From the NCBI GenBank assembly GCA_013792075.1, contig VMSR01000215.1, positions 1 to 57,753 of the forward strand: DNA of 57,753 nt. Direction: 5' to 3'. The stretch comes from Desulfobacula sp. Lineage in GTDB: Bacteria; Desulfobacterota; Desulfobacteria; Desulfobacterales; Desulfobacteraceae. A program made the position numbers and the translations under genes. Below the pieces are notes generated by a model that was given only the letters and a program-made list of their open reading frames with translations, was not told the DNA's origin and ran no database searches. The number at the start of each line of letters is the position of its first letter. Within the stretch, counting starts at the first letter, position 1. This document shows, piece by piece, positions 1 to 8,806 of this stretch.

Positions 1-439
1 CAACGGCTGCAAAGGCGGCAGCCCCTTTGCCGGCATCTTTTACCACCAGAAGTTCAGGTCTCAGGTTCAGGCCCACCCGTTCGTACTGGAAGGCGTTGTA
101 AACTTTTAATGTTTTGTCAAGGGCTGCAAGATCCATATCAGACGCCACGGTGGCGGCAAGTACAGTGGGGTTGAAAAATGTTTTTTCATGTCTGTAAAGA
201 ACGGTTTCACCGCCGGTGGTTGTTTTACGGACACCTTTACCCAAAGCAACCGGGCGAATGGGAGGCGCGGATGCTTCGGCCAGTTTTTCCTTTGCGTCGT
301 CGGATACATAGGGGCAGGCGTCCAATTCTGCTTTTCCCGATGCAAGGTTCATTGCAAAGGCAAGGCATGTGGGAACTCCGCACTCCTTGCAATTTGTCTT
401 GGGAAGGAGTTTGAATATCTGTATACCGGTTAATGCCAT
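1..439 (-). CDS. acsC: CO dehydrogenase/acetyl-CoA synthase corrinoid iron-sulfur protein, large (gamma) subunit, 3' truncated
   Basis: The visible 146 residues are the N-terminus of the corrinoid Fe-S protein large subunit (AcsC/CdhE). This protein carries the methyl group between methyl-tetrahydrofolate and the acetyl-CoA synthase A-cluster. The gene starts at an ATG at 439 with an AGGAGA ribosome site about 6 bases upstream. Residues 17-42 hold the diagnostic cluster pattern CKECGVPTC followed by LAFAMN and a fourth cysteine in DACPY, which binds the [4Fe-4S] centre that reductively activates cobalamin. The rest of the protein, including the corrinoid-contacting barrel, lies outside the window. 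It is the fourth and last visible gene of the minus-strand order acsD-cooS-acsB-acsC, 87 bases after acsB. The family call is firm; only completeness is unknown. Confidence 0.93.
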   Translation of the reverse strand, partial: MALTGIQIFKLLPKTNCKECGVPTCLAFAMNLASGKAELDACPYVSDDAKEKLAEASAPPIRPVALGKGVRKTTTGGETVLYRHEKTFFNPTVLAATVASDMDLAALDKTLKVYNAFQYERVGLNLRPELLVVKDAGKGAAAFAAV

Positions 440-526
440 TTTTATCTCCTTAAGTTTTTGCAACTTTATGGGAAAGGTGCGGCAGATTGAAATTAAAAAT
501 ACTGCCGCACCTTTTTGGTTTAATAA

Positions 527-2740
527 TTATCCTACAAGGGGTTCCATGTTCAGCGCAGGATGGCCTTTTTCCTTGAGGAAGGGTAGAATCTCTTCTTCCG
601 TGATGCCAATGGTTTCATCGGCAATCATGTCGTAGAGTTCCGGAACTCCCATGGCTTTTCCACGGGCCACGATTCTGTCTTTCAGCTCTTCTTTGAGCAT
701 CTTGGGCATCCATACCATTCTTAACAGCCCACCATCGCCCAGGATGAATTTACCCTGGGTGATGTTGTGTTTGGAGTGGCCCACAAACCCAGGAGAACAG
801 GCACCACCGCCCATGACACCGGCCAATGTGGTAAACTTCATGCCGCAGGGGGTCTCGCCAGCGTAATCACGGCCAACGGTCATAACCCCGTTACATCCTG
901 GCAGCATGGCAGCGATACATTCGCAGCAGCCGCAGGTGGTCATGGGATCAACGACCATGGAGTAGAAGTTGTAATGGGTAACCGTACCTCTGGAGGCCTT
1001 GTAGATAAAATCATTGACCCCTTTCCACTGACCCAGCTTGGGATCAATGCATTCCCCTTTTTCGATGGGCTGGTTGGGACCTGTGGGGTTGATTTCAAAG
1101 GCCGCCCTGCAGTCCATCCAGTTGTAAGCACCGCAAAGACCTGTTCTTTCAGGGCTTACCGAGCAGACATGGCTGGGAGCAAAAGACTGGCAAAGCGTAC
1201 AAGAGTAGTATGTTTCCACATCTTCGTCCGTCATCTTGTCAACCCGGGCATCACGTGTCAGGTAGTTTTCACGGGCAATGGCGGTCATCTTGTCCACATC
1301 TTCCGCTTTGGTAAAAAGGGTGACCTGAACCTTGTCAACGATCTTTGTGAAATCCTGATGGAATTTGGCATGGAGAACCACACCGATATCTTTCAGGGTA
1401 AAGCCTTTTTCAATGGCAGATTTGGAGATACGTACCCAGGAGATATCCCTCTGGCCAATGTGCATGACTCCCTGGATATAGTTGATCAGATGATGGATCT
1501 GACGTTCCATGATGGGCTCGAAATCTTCCTGGAACTCGCGTCCGGCGATTTCCACCTTGATTCCCAAGGGGAAGGTGCCGCCCTCTTTGATGCCGTCAAT
1601 GTCCGGTCCTACGATGATAACCTTGCCGTCTTCGATGGCACCCATATCCGCCATTTTTACAAGCTCGGTACACTGGGTCTTACCACCGCCGCATTGTGCG
1701 TACAGATCTGCACCACGGACACGTTCACCCTCATAGGCAGGACCAAAGGCACAGGGAATCTCGATATCGGCAACCTGGACCTTGAGACCCCTGACTTCAA
1801 CGGATCTTTGAACCATGTCGGCATGGGCAACCGGTGCCACTACATGCTCGTAGGTACAGATACCCGTGGGAAGAATTTCAGGAATCGGTGTGTCTGCAAT
1901 TGTGGGGAAACCCCAGTTTACACAACCGGCTGCTGCAACACCCCATTCAGTGCCCACATCGCCCAGGGCGTTGACAAATGCAAATACCCTTTCTTTGTTG
2001 TATTTCAGAATTGTCTTGTAATCACCGGGCTGAACCCCGCCGAATGCCATGGCAGCTCTGTTGGCAAAGCCCAGGGCAAATACAGCAGAAGAGATATCCG
2101 GACCAAAGGGAACGATACGGGTGTTCCAGCCAATCTGCATGCCGGCATCCAGGCACTGCTGAACAAGGGTCTTGCCGTTATGATTTGCTGCGCAGAAGAT
2201 ATACAAAGATCTTTTCTGGTAGTCTTCAACAATCATCTTGGCAATTTCTTTATTGGGGGCAGCACCGACCATGGCGGCAAACCCGGGAGCGGATCCATCA
2301 ACAAATTCAACCCCGCGTTTTCTAAGAATCGTATCATCGGCTGCACCCACCCAGAGTTTTCCGTTTTCAACGTCCGGATCTTCCTGGGCAATATAGAAAT
2401 CAGGTTCGTTCAGGTATCTCAGGGCTTCGATGACTTCATAGGAAAGGATACCGGCCATACCGGCATCAAGCAATGGCCCTAAATAGGGAAGCCAGTTTTT
2501 CAGTTTGATATGGGGCGGTAAGAGTCCCTTTGCAAAGGCCATGGGTTTTTTCAGGTCTTCCAGGGTTTCGACTTTCAGCCCGGTCAGAGAATAAATTACC
2601 GGCAAATAGTAGGCCGTGTTAGGGAATCCCACTTTTGTACTGGCATCATAGGTCTGAAGTGCTCTTTCCAACTGTCCTTCTGCCTGGGCGACTACTTTGT
2701 ATCCACCCTGAATGGCAGCAAATGCGATCAATTTTGACAT
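527..2740 (-). CDS. acsB: Acetyl-CoA synthase, catalytic subunit of the CODH/ACS complex
   Basis: This 737-residue protein is the bacterial-type acetyl-CoA synthase (AcsB, also CdhC), which joins CO, a corrinoid-bound methyl group and CoA into acetyl-CoA, or runs in reverse when acetate is oxidised. Length matches the roughly 730-residue bacterial form with the N-terminal CODH-docking domain that archaeal CdhC lacks. The A-cluster ligands are visible: the cubane cysteines at about 514, 517, 526 and 536 (CTLC, HVC, GLC) and the Cys-Gly-Cys nickel site at 603-605 in TTCGCCECI. It starts at ATG 2740 behind a strong GGAGGAAG ribosome site and lies 58 bases after cooS, so the genes are very probably cotranscribed. 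Nothing in it looks damaged. Confidence 0.97.
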   Translation of the reverse strand: MSKLIAFAAIQGGYKVVAQAEGQLERALQTYDASTKVGFPNTAYYLPVIYSLTGLKVETLEDLKKPMAFAKGLLPPHIKLKNWLPYLGPLLDAGMAGILSYEVIEALRYLNEPDFYIAQEDPDVENGKLWVGAADDTILRKRGVEFVDGSAPGFAAMVGAAPNKEIAKMIVEDYQKRSLYIFCAANHNGKTLVQQCLDAGMQIGWNTRIVPFGPDISSAVFALGFANRAAMAFGGVQPGDYKTILKYNKERVFAFVNALGDVGTEWGVAAAGCVNWGFPTIADTPIPEILPTGICTYEHVVAPVAHADMVQRSVEVRGLKVQVADIEIPCAFGPAYEGERVRGADLYAQCGGGKTQCTELVKMADMGAIEDGKVIIVGPDIDGIKEGGTFPLGIKVEIAGREFQEDFEPIMERQIHHLINYIQGVMHIGQRDISWVRISKSAIEKGFTLKDIGVVLHAKFHQDFTKIVDKVQVTLFTKAEDVDKMTAIARENYLTRDARVDKMTDEDVETYYSCTLCQSFAPSHVCSVSPERTGLCGAYNWMDCRAAFEINPTGPNQPIEKGECIDPKLGQWKGVNDFIYKASRGTVTHYNFYSMVVDPMTTCGCCECIAAMLPGCNGVMTVGRDYAGETPCGMKFTTLAGVMGGGACSPGFVGHSKHNITQGKFILGDGGLLRMVWMPKMLKEELKDRIVARGKAMGVPELYDMIADETIGITEEEILPFLKEKGHPALNMEPLVG

Positions 2741-2798
2741 ATTTTCTTCCTCCTTCTTTGAGGATTTAGTGTATTATCAGTTTTGTTCAACAATCCCA

Positions 2799-4820
2799 TT
2801 AACCTTCAAGTGCCTGGCGGGAAGCCATGTCCATCATGACCCTTTCCCTTGCCTTGTCAATACCCAGCTCTTTACGCTTTTTATCAATATGGGCAATCAT
2901 GAGATGGGCATGTTTGATGGGGTCTGCTTCAACATCCCACATACCGCCATAGAGTTCTTCCATGCCTGATTTCAGGTATTCTTTAAATACCGGAGCACCT
3001 TCAATTGGGAGGGTTCCGCCAAATACAGTGTAAATACCAGAGCAGACAACATATTGTCCGATGGAAATGGCTTTTTCACTCATCCATTCAGGCGCAGAAC
3101 CTGCAACTGGCCAGTCACAAAGATCGTTGCCCATGCCGCCGGCATTTACGACTTCAATGGCAGCATTAAGAATTCTGGAGTTATCCACACAAGAGCCCAT
3201 GTGAAGGACAGGGGGGATACCAACCGTTTCGCAAATTTCAGCCAACCCGGGGCCGCAGTAAGCTGCAGCAGAATCCGGCTGGAGCAGGCCGGCCATGGCA
3301 GCAGTGATACCACCGCAACCAGTGGTCAGAACAATGACGTCGTTTTTGATCAGCTCTTTGATAACCGTCAGATGGGCATTGTTGTGCTGCTGTCTGGCAT
3401 TGTTACACCCGACAACCGCGGCAACACCGCGAATCCGGCCGTTTATCATATTATCGTTCAGGGTGTAGTAGGTGCCTCTGAAGGTACCGCCCAAATGATA
3501 TTTGATGGATTCAACGCCAAACCCTGCCACCTGGGATTGTTTTTCAGGCGGAATCTGGACTTCGGCACCACGGTTTTTGTAGTTCTCAACAGCCATGGTC
3601 ACAATTCTCATGGCATCTTCCATGGCATGATGTTCGTCAAATTCAATGTGAATAACATTGGACTGTTCCATTTTGGCGATGGGGTGGGTGGTGATCAGTT
3701 TGGTGTGGAAACATTTTGCCACATTGGCAAGATTCTGGAATACACATTGAACATCCACAACCATTGTATCACAGGCACCGGTGATAATGGCCAATTCCTG
3801 CTGCAAAAAGTTGCCTGCATTGGGAACGCCGTGTCTTTGAAGAACTTCGTTGGCTGTACAGCAGATACCACTGAGCTGAATGCCTTTTGCACCGACTTTT
3901 ATTGCAAGCTCATGCATTTCTTTAGACTGGGATGCCGCAACAATCATTTCTGAAAGTATGGGCTCATGACCGTGAACGATGATGTTGACATGGTCCTTCT
4001 TCATAACACCGAGGTTGGCTTCTGAAATCAAAGGAGAGGGCGTTCCGAACATAACGTCCTGGAGATCTGTTGCAATCCAGGAACCGCTTAAGTCTGCAAG
4101 TGCACATCGGGCACCCTGTTTCATAAGGTTTTTGTAATCCTGGTCAACACCGATATGGGTTCTGTGCATGACCTCAACAATTTCTCTGTCGATGTTTCTG
4201 GGAAGGATACCCAGTTTTTTCCATAATTCATATCGTACTTTTGGAAATCGTTTTGGAACAAGTGTTGTACTTCCGCTTTTACCCCATTCGGCCAGGGCAA
4301 CATCGGCCAGTTCAACAGCAATTTCATCGATGTCCCTGTCAACCATAACCCCGTCAACTTCAACTTTGATATCCACACCATAGTGCGGTGCAATGGCCAG
4401 AAGTTTGATGGGATCTTTGATTTTATAGTCATTGGTCAGCTTGTTGGCTGCCTGATAAAATACTTCGGCAACGGCTCTACCATGATCAGAGTGGGCAGCG
4501 GCACCGCCTGCAATCATCCTGGTAAAGTTACGGGCTGCAATGGTGTTGGCTGTAGCACCGCAAAGTCCTTTTCGGGTGTCTTCGCCTTCAATGCCGGATT
4601 TGGGAAGCGGCAGCCTGCAGGGTCCCATGGCGCAGTTTTTACAACAGGTGCCCTGGATACCGATGTTACACTGCTTCATGTTAACAGCTCTGTCAAAAAT
4701 AGTTTCCACACCAAGCTCGTGGGAACGGATGATCATTTTTTGGGTTGCAATATCAACGGAAGCTTCTTTCGGGTCCGCCAGTTTTAGTTCCTTGCCTGCT
4801 GTCTCTTTCTTTTCTGCCAT
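2799..4820 (-). CDS. cooS: Anaerobic Ni-Fe carbon-monoxide dehydrogenase catalytic subunit
   Basis: The 673-residue protein is the CODH partner of AcsB (acsA/cooS, sometimes cdhA), interconverting CO2 and CO. The N-terminal cluster cysteines are all present: C51 and C59 for the intersubunit D-cluster, and C60, C63, C68 and C87 for the B-cluster (GTCCKNCAMGPC, then GLCGA). Downstream are the C-cluster elements: the histidine in VHGHEP, and cysteines in GICCT, VDVQC, TTGCGG, AYCGPG and HMGSC. The bacterial length and lack of an archaeal ferredoxin insertion fit the CODH/ACS enzyme. The start is an ATG at 4820 with AGGAGGAACC upstream. It sits between acsD (71-base gap) and acsB (58-base gap) in one operon, so a role in the ACS complex is likelier than a stand-alone CO dehydrogenase. 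Confidence 0.97.
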   Translation of the reverse strand: MAEKKETAGKELKLADPKEASVDIATQKMIIRSHELGVETIFDRAVNMKQCNIGIQGTCCKNCAMGPCRLPLPKSGIEGEDTRKGLCGATANTIAARNFTRMIAGGAAAHSDHGRAVAEVFYQAANKLTNDYKIKDPIKLLAIAPHYGVDIKVEVDGVMVDRDIDEIAVELADVALAEWGKSGSTTLVPKRFPKVRYELWKKLGILPRNIDREIVEVMHRTHIGVDQDYKNLMKQGARCALADLSGSWIATDLQDVMFGTPSPLISEANLGVMKKDHVNIIVHGHEPILSEMIVAASQSKEMHELAIKVGAKGIQLSGICCTANEVLQRHGVPNAGNFLQQELAIITGACDTMVVDVQCVFQNLANVAKCFHTKLITTHPIAKMEQSNVIHIEFDEHHAMEDAMRIVTMAVENYKNRGAEVQIPPEKQSQVAGFGVESIKYHLGGTFRGTYYTLNDNMINGRIRGVAAVVGCNNARQQHNNAHLTVIKELIKNDVIVLTTGCGGITAAMAGLLQPDSAAAYCGPGLAEICETVGIPPVLHMGSCVDNSRILNAAIEVVNAGGMGNDLCDWPVAGSAPEWMSEKAISIGQYVVCSGIYTVFGGTLPIEGAPVFKEYLKSGMEELYGGMWDVEADPIKHAHLMIAHIDKKRKELGIDKARERVMMDMASRQALEG

Positions 4821-4891
4821 TAGAGGTTCCTCCTCTTGATTATTATATAAAGAACTGCAGCAACATGTTGGCGTTGCGCAATTTGTTTTAA

Positions 4892-6454
4892 TTAGCTGAC
4901 TCTTCTATGAACCCTGTCCAGGTTTTCAAGGATTCTTTCCAGCATGTTTTTGTTGATCGTTGCAGGTGTCTTTTTAACTTCTCCTGCAGGGGCAGCGGCT
5001 TTTACCGTAGATGCCTTTGCTCTTTCAGCAGCGCGTTTTTCTTTCAGGGCCAGTTCATCGGCTTCACGCTTGGACGCTTCATCTTTCTCCGCCTGTTTTG
5101 CAGCCGCTATCTTTGCGTTGGCGTCGGCTTCGGCTTTTGCCTTGGCATCTGCTTCGGCTTTGACCTTGGCGGCTGCATCGGTTGCGGCTTTTGCGGCTGC
5201 GTCGGCGGCTGCTTTGGCAGCTGTATCTGCTGCGGCTTTTGCAGCTGCGGCCGGGTCGACAGCAGGGGCAGCGGCTGCGGCAGGGGCTGCGGCCTTGGGA
5301 GCAGGTGCGGCTTCAGCTTTGGGGGCTGCAGCTGCAGGCGCTGCCGGAGCTGCCGGAGCTGCAGCTTTGGCAGGGGCGGCGGCTTTGGCAGGAGCTGCTT
5401 TCTTTTTTTCTTCCTCAATGGTCAGGTCTGGTGCAGGTGACATGGCGGCAAAGTCGATCTCCACATCATCCAGTCGTTTGGTGATGGGGGCCACATCCAT
5501 GGCGGAACCGCCGTCGGAAATCAGATCAATAAAGCTTTTGGTCAGTTTGATGGATTCAGGATGGCGCATAATAAGGATGCTGGAGCCTGACATCAGGTAT
5601 GAAACCGCACCGACCGCTTCCATGAGGATGGCGCGGCGTTCGGGATCACCCAGTTCTGGTGCATCTGCAACCGTCAACTTGGCTTCTTTGCATTTCCAGA
5701 CTTCATTGCCCAGGTTGTTGATCATGGGATTCTGGAGTTTGTCGTCTCCCTGGGTCATGGCTGCCTGGGAAAGGCGCTCCATAACCGAGTAGGAATATTC
5801 GAGCCCATAACCCAAGCCGCCTGTGGTGGGGTCAACAATGACCTTGTCAAGGGAAACGCCCAGGTTTTCAAGGAGGATGTTCACCTGTTTTGCCAGATTG
5901 ACATCAATGGGAGAGGAAGAAATGACCGTATGGCCATATCCCATAGCTGCCGCACCGATCCCTTTATAGTTTTTTTCTTCAACAGGGCCGATGATCAGGT
6001 TTTCACCATCACATACCTCACAGATTTTTTTTAGAACTTCTCCATCTTTGGTCGGAACTGCACAGCCCCAGACAATCAGGGGAACCTTGATGGCACCAAG
6101 GACCTTTTTAACGGTTGCAGCGGCTTCATCGGCGCTGGCATCCTTGTCATTTGGGTCCGTACTTTTCAACTGGAGAACAATGGCCTGTGCGCCGTATTCA
6201 GTCACACATTTCTTTGCCCATGCCGCCGGATCAGATACAACATCCTTAAACGGAGCCAGTGCAGCCTCGGGCCAGTCTTCAGGCACGATATCCCAGATTT
6301 CCATGGCAATCACGGGTTTGTTGGGCATTTTTCCTTCAAACTGATAAAAAGGATAGCTTGTCTGGCCGCCGACGGTAAGGGCATTATCACCTTTTCCAAT
6401 GGTGATGCCTTTGATACTGCCGGCATAGGTTTCTTTGGTTATTTCAAATCCCAC
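4892..6454 (-). CDS. acsD: Corrinoid iron-sulfur protein small (delta) subunit with a long Ala/Pro/Lys-rich C-terminal extension
   Basis: Residues 1 to about 335 are the AcsD/CdhD TIM-barrel small subunit of the corrinoid Fe-S protein, which pairs with AcsC in methyl transfer to acetyl-CoA synthase. Recognisable stretches include VIAMEIWD, VIVDPTTGGLGYGLEY and SYLMSGSSILIMRHPE. The remaining 170 or so residues are not part of the usual fold of about 320 residues. Residues 350-400 are a low-complexity Ala-Pro-Lys linker. Residues 400-480 are Ala/Lys/Asp/Glu-rich and strongly helical, with repeats such as AAADTAAK and AAADAAAK. A short amphipathic terminus, MLERILENLDRVHRRVS, closes the protein. 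The start is a GTG at 6454 with AGGAGGT at good spacing. It is the first gene of the CODH/ACS operon, divergent from fhs. Confidence 0.93.
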   Translation of the reverse strand: MGFEITKETYAGSIKGITIGKGDNALTVGGQTSYPFYQFEGKMPNKPVIAMEIWDIVPEDWPEAALAPFKDVVSDPAAWAKKCVTEYGAQAIVLQLKSTDPNDKDASADEAAATVKKVLGAIKVPLIVWGCAVPTKDGEVLKKICEVCDGENLIIGPVEEKNYKGIGAAAMGYGHTVISSSPIDVNLAKQVNILLENLGVSLDKVIVDPTTGGLGYGLEYSYSVMERLSQAAMTQGDDKLQNPMINNLGNEVWKCKEAKLTVADAPELGDPERRAILMEAVGAVSYLMSGSSILIMRHPESIKLTKSFIDLISDGGSAMDVAPITKRLDDVEIDFAAMSPAPDLTIEEEKKKAAPAKAAAPAKAAAPAAPAAPAAAAPKAEAAPAPKAAAPAAAAAPAVDPAAAAKAAADTAAKAAADAAAKAATDAAAKVKAEADAKAKAEADANAKIAAAKQAEKDEASKREADELALKEKRAAERAKASTVKAAAPAGEVKKTPATINKNMLERILENLDRVHRRVS

Positions 6455-6943
6455 TTTTACCTCCTAAGATTTAAAGATAGTTATGAGTTGGGGGGGGTTA
6501 AGATTAAATAGACATGATGTTATCAGAAGAGAGCAAATAGAAATGGAAACGAATAAATCAAACGTTGATAAAACGGTTTTGATGCTTGTTTCCATATATT
6601 TACCCTATATTATAGGTTGACAATTTGATAACAGCATATGATTTATAATTTGTATGGGTGTTTGTCAATAGATGAGTGCATTTATTGAAACAGCTCTGGA
6701 AATGCTTGAACAGCCGTAGTATCAAGGGTTATTCCGGTAGCGGAATGATGTTGCGGCCCATTGAATTTGATTTAGTTTATAAATCCAAATCCTGGTAACG
6801 AAAAAAAGTTGATTTTTTATATTTATTTAGATAGGTAGGATATTCAGTTAGTCTGTAAAAGACCAAAAAGGGTAGACTTGGTTTCATAATACTTTTTATC
6901 ACAGGCTCGTTCCTAAGAGCCCAAATCAATAAAGGAGTAAACC
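6455..6943. other. Divergent intergenic region between acsD and fhs, no gene seen
   Basis: These 489 bases separate the CODH/ACS operon (minus) from fhs-folD (plus) and must carry both promoters. The region is clearly more AT-rich than its flanks and has no credible open frame. It contains a long imperfect dyad at 6543-6595, a small hairpin at 6731-6746 (ATTCCG, loop GTAG, CGGAAT) and another at 6904-6921 just before the fhs ribosome site. A perfect TTGACA occurs at 6617-6622, but the only good -10 hexamer (TATAAT, 6644-6649) is 21 bases further on, so I do not call a sigma-70 promoter. No riboswitch was recognised. Confidence 0.6.
6543..6595. repeat. Long imperfect dyad (possible operator) between acsD and fhs
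   Basis: ATGGAAAC at 6543-6550 is the inverse of GTTTCCAT at 6588-6595. Inside these arms, ATCAAA (6557-6562) is the inverse of TTTGAT (6578-6583). The centre also contains AACGTT and AAAACGGTTTT. The nested symmetry lies about 90 bases upstream of the acsD start. It could be a regulator-binding site coordinating the two divergent carbon-metabolism operons, or a leader hairpin of the acsD transcript. The symmetry is seen; the function is inferred. Confidence 0.4.
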
Positions 6944-8719
6944 ATGGCATTAGATCCAACAAAACACGCAGATTGGGAAATCGCAGAAGACGCAGAAAAG
7001 ACAATGCTCACCATCTATGAAATAGGTGAAAAATTGGGACTTACCAAAGAAGAGCTTCTTCCCCAAGGTCACTATATTGCGAAAATAGATTTTAGAGCAG
7101 TCCTTGAGCGGCTCAAGGACAAACCCGATGGAAAATACATTGATGTGACTGCGATTTCGCCCACTCCCCTGGGAGAAGGTAAATCCACTTCAAGTATGGG
7201 ACTTGTCCAGGGACTTGGTAAAATTGGTAAAAACGTATGTGCCGCCATTCGTCAGCCTTCCGGCGGACCCACCATGAACATTAAAGGATCTGCAGCCGGC
7301 GGCGGTCTTGCCCAGTGCATTCCTTTAACACCGTTCTCCCTGGGGTTTACCGGTGACATCAATGCCATCATGAATGCCCATAACCTTGCAATGGTTGCCT
7401 TGACCAGTCGTCTTCAGCATGAAAGAAACTATACAGACGAACAATTGGAAAGATTGTCCGGCATGAAACGCCTTGATATCGATCCCACCAACGTGGAAAT
7501 GGGATGGATCATGGATTTCTGCTGCCAGTCACTGCGGAATATCATCATTGGTATTGATGGCGTTAACGGCAAGTCCGACGGTTTCATGATGAAATCAAAA
7601 TTCGGTATTGCCGTGTCTTCGGAAGTTATGGCCATCCTGGCAATTGCAACAGACCTCAAAGACATGCGGGAAAGAATGGGCAAAATTGTGGTTGCCTATA
7701 CCAAGAAGGGAAAACCTGTTACCACGGAAGATCTCCAGGTGGCCGGTGCAATGACGGCCTGGATGGTGGGTGCCTTGAATCCCTCTCTCATGCAGACCCT
7801 TGAAGGCCAGCCTGTCATTGTCCATGCAGGTCCCTTTGCCAATATCGCCATTGGTCAGAGTTCCATCATTGCCGATAAAGTCGGTCTGAAACTTGCCGAT
7901 TACCATGTGACCGAGTCTGGATTTGGTGCGGATATCGGGTTTGAAAAATTCTGGAACCTCAAATGCCGTTACTCAGGTCTGAAACCCGATTGCGCAGTTG
8001 TGGTTGCCACCATCCGGGCCCTTAAATGCCACGGTGGCGCTCCTGTGCCCGTTCCCGGCAAGGCCATGCCTGTGGAATACAGCACTGAAAATGTAGACTG
8101 GGTGGCAAAGGGTTGCGGTAACCTCATCCATCACATCAGAAACGTCAGAAAAGCCGGTATCTCTCCTGTTGTTTGTATCAATGCTTTTTATACAGATACC
8201 GATGCCGAGATTGCAAAGGTGCGTGAGCTCTGTGAAAAAGAAGGCGCAAGGGTTGCCCTTTCCCGTCACTGGGAACAGGGAGGTGCCGGTGCCATTGAAT
8301 TTGCAGAAACCGTTGTGGCTGCCTGCGAAGAAAAATCAGAATTTAAATTTTTGTATGAACTGGATATGCCGGTTAAAGAGAGAATTGAGCTGGTTGCCAA
8401 AGAGGTATATGGTGCTGACGGTGTTGATTACTCTGCAGAAGCCAACAAGGCCCTTGCCAGGATCCAGGCCGACCCGAAACTTGCTGGTCTGGGACTTTGC
8501 ATGGTGAAAACCCATCTGTCCTTGTCTGACAACCCGGCTCTCAAGGGTGTTCCCACCGGCTGGAGACTGACCATCAGAGAAGTTCTGACTTACGGCGGCG
8601 CAGGTTTTATCGTTCCTGTGGCAGGTGCCATCAGCCTGATGCCGGGTACCAGCTCCAACCCGGCCTTCAAGCGGGTGGATGTGGATGTTGAAACCGGTAA
8701 GGTTCAGGGCGTATTCTAA
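6944..8719 (+). CDS. fhs: Formate-tetrahydrofolate ligase
   Basis: The 591-residue protein is formyl-THF synthetase, which attaches formate to tetrahydrofolate with ATP in the methyl branch of the Wood-Ljungdahl pathway and can run in reverse to make ATP. The nucleotide-binding loop [10 protein letters not shown] is at residues 73-82. Other family landmarks include [45 protein letters not shown] and GAISLMPG. It is somewhat longer than the common 556-560-residue form, mainly near the N-terminus. The start ATG is preceded by AAAGGAG 7 bases away. It is divergent from acsD and followed after 87 bases by folD. In a sulfate reducer this placement fits the C1 branch of acetyl-CoA oxidation or synthesis, not folate biosynthesis alone. 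Confidence 0.97.
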   Translation: MALDPTKHADWEIAEDAEKTMLTIYEIGEKLGLTKEELLPQGHYIAKIDFRAVLERLKDKPDGKYIDVTAISPTPLGEGKSTSSMGLVQGLGKIGKNVCAAIRQPSGGPTMNIKGSAAGGGLAQCIPLTPFSLGFTGDINAIMNAHNLAMVALTSRLQHERNYTDEQLERLSGMKRLDIDPTNVEMGWIMDFCCQSLRNIIIGIDGVNGKSDGFMMKSKFGIAVSSEVMAILAIATDLKDMRERMGKIVVAYTKKGKPVTTEDLQVAGAMTAWMVGALNPSLMQTLEGQPVIVHAGPFANIAIGQSSIIADKVGLKLADYHVTESGFGADIGFEKFWNLKCRYSGLKPDCAVVVATIRALKCHGGAPVPVPGKAMPVEYSTENVDWVAKGCGNLIHHIRNVRKAGISPVVCINAFYTDTDAEIAKVRELCEKEGARVALSRHWEQGGAGAIEFAETVVAACEEKSEFKFLYELDMPVKERIELVAKEVYGADGVDYSAEANKALARIQADPKLAGLGLCMVKTHLSLSDNPALKGVPTGWRLTIREVLTYGGAGFIVPVAGAISLMPGTSSNPAFKRVDVDVETGKVQGVF

Positions 8720-8744
8720 CCGAAGCCTTAAAGCAAATAACACC

Positions 8745-8780
8745 AAACGGTATCAGGCGCCATTTTGCCTGATACCGTTT
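8745..8780 (+). terminator. Perfect 14-bp hairpin between fhs and folD
   Basis: AAACGGTATCAGGC at 8745-8758 pairs exactly with GCCTGATACCGTTT at 8767-8780 around an 8-base loop. No T-run follows (next bases ATTGACAG), so it may act as a weak terminator, a partial attenuator or an mRNA 3'-end stabiliser that would favour fhs over folD. It begins 26 bases after the fhs stop codon and ends 26 bases before the folD start. Confidence 0.6.
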
Positions 8781-8806
8781 ATTGACAGCCATCAGGAGAA
8801 AAAAGT

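Noticed and set aside
767-2482. A 571-codon open frame on the plus strand opposite acsB
   Set aside because: It mirrors the codon pattern of acsB, has no ribosome site or recognisable domain, and lies wholly within a confirmed gene.
4944-5792. Ala-rich plus-strand open frame opposite the acsD tail
   Set aside because: Low-complexity GC-rich sequence of the acsD extension opens several frames; only the minus frame continues the AcsD domain.
6617-6649. TTGACA and TATAAT as an fhs promoter
   Set aside because: The spacer is 21 bases, outside the usual 16-18, and no alternative pair gives a good match.
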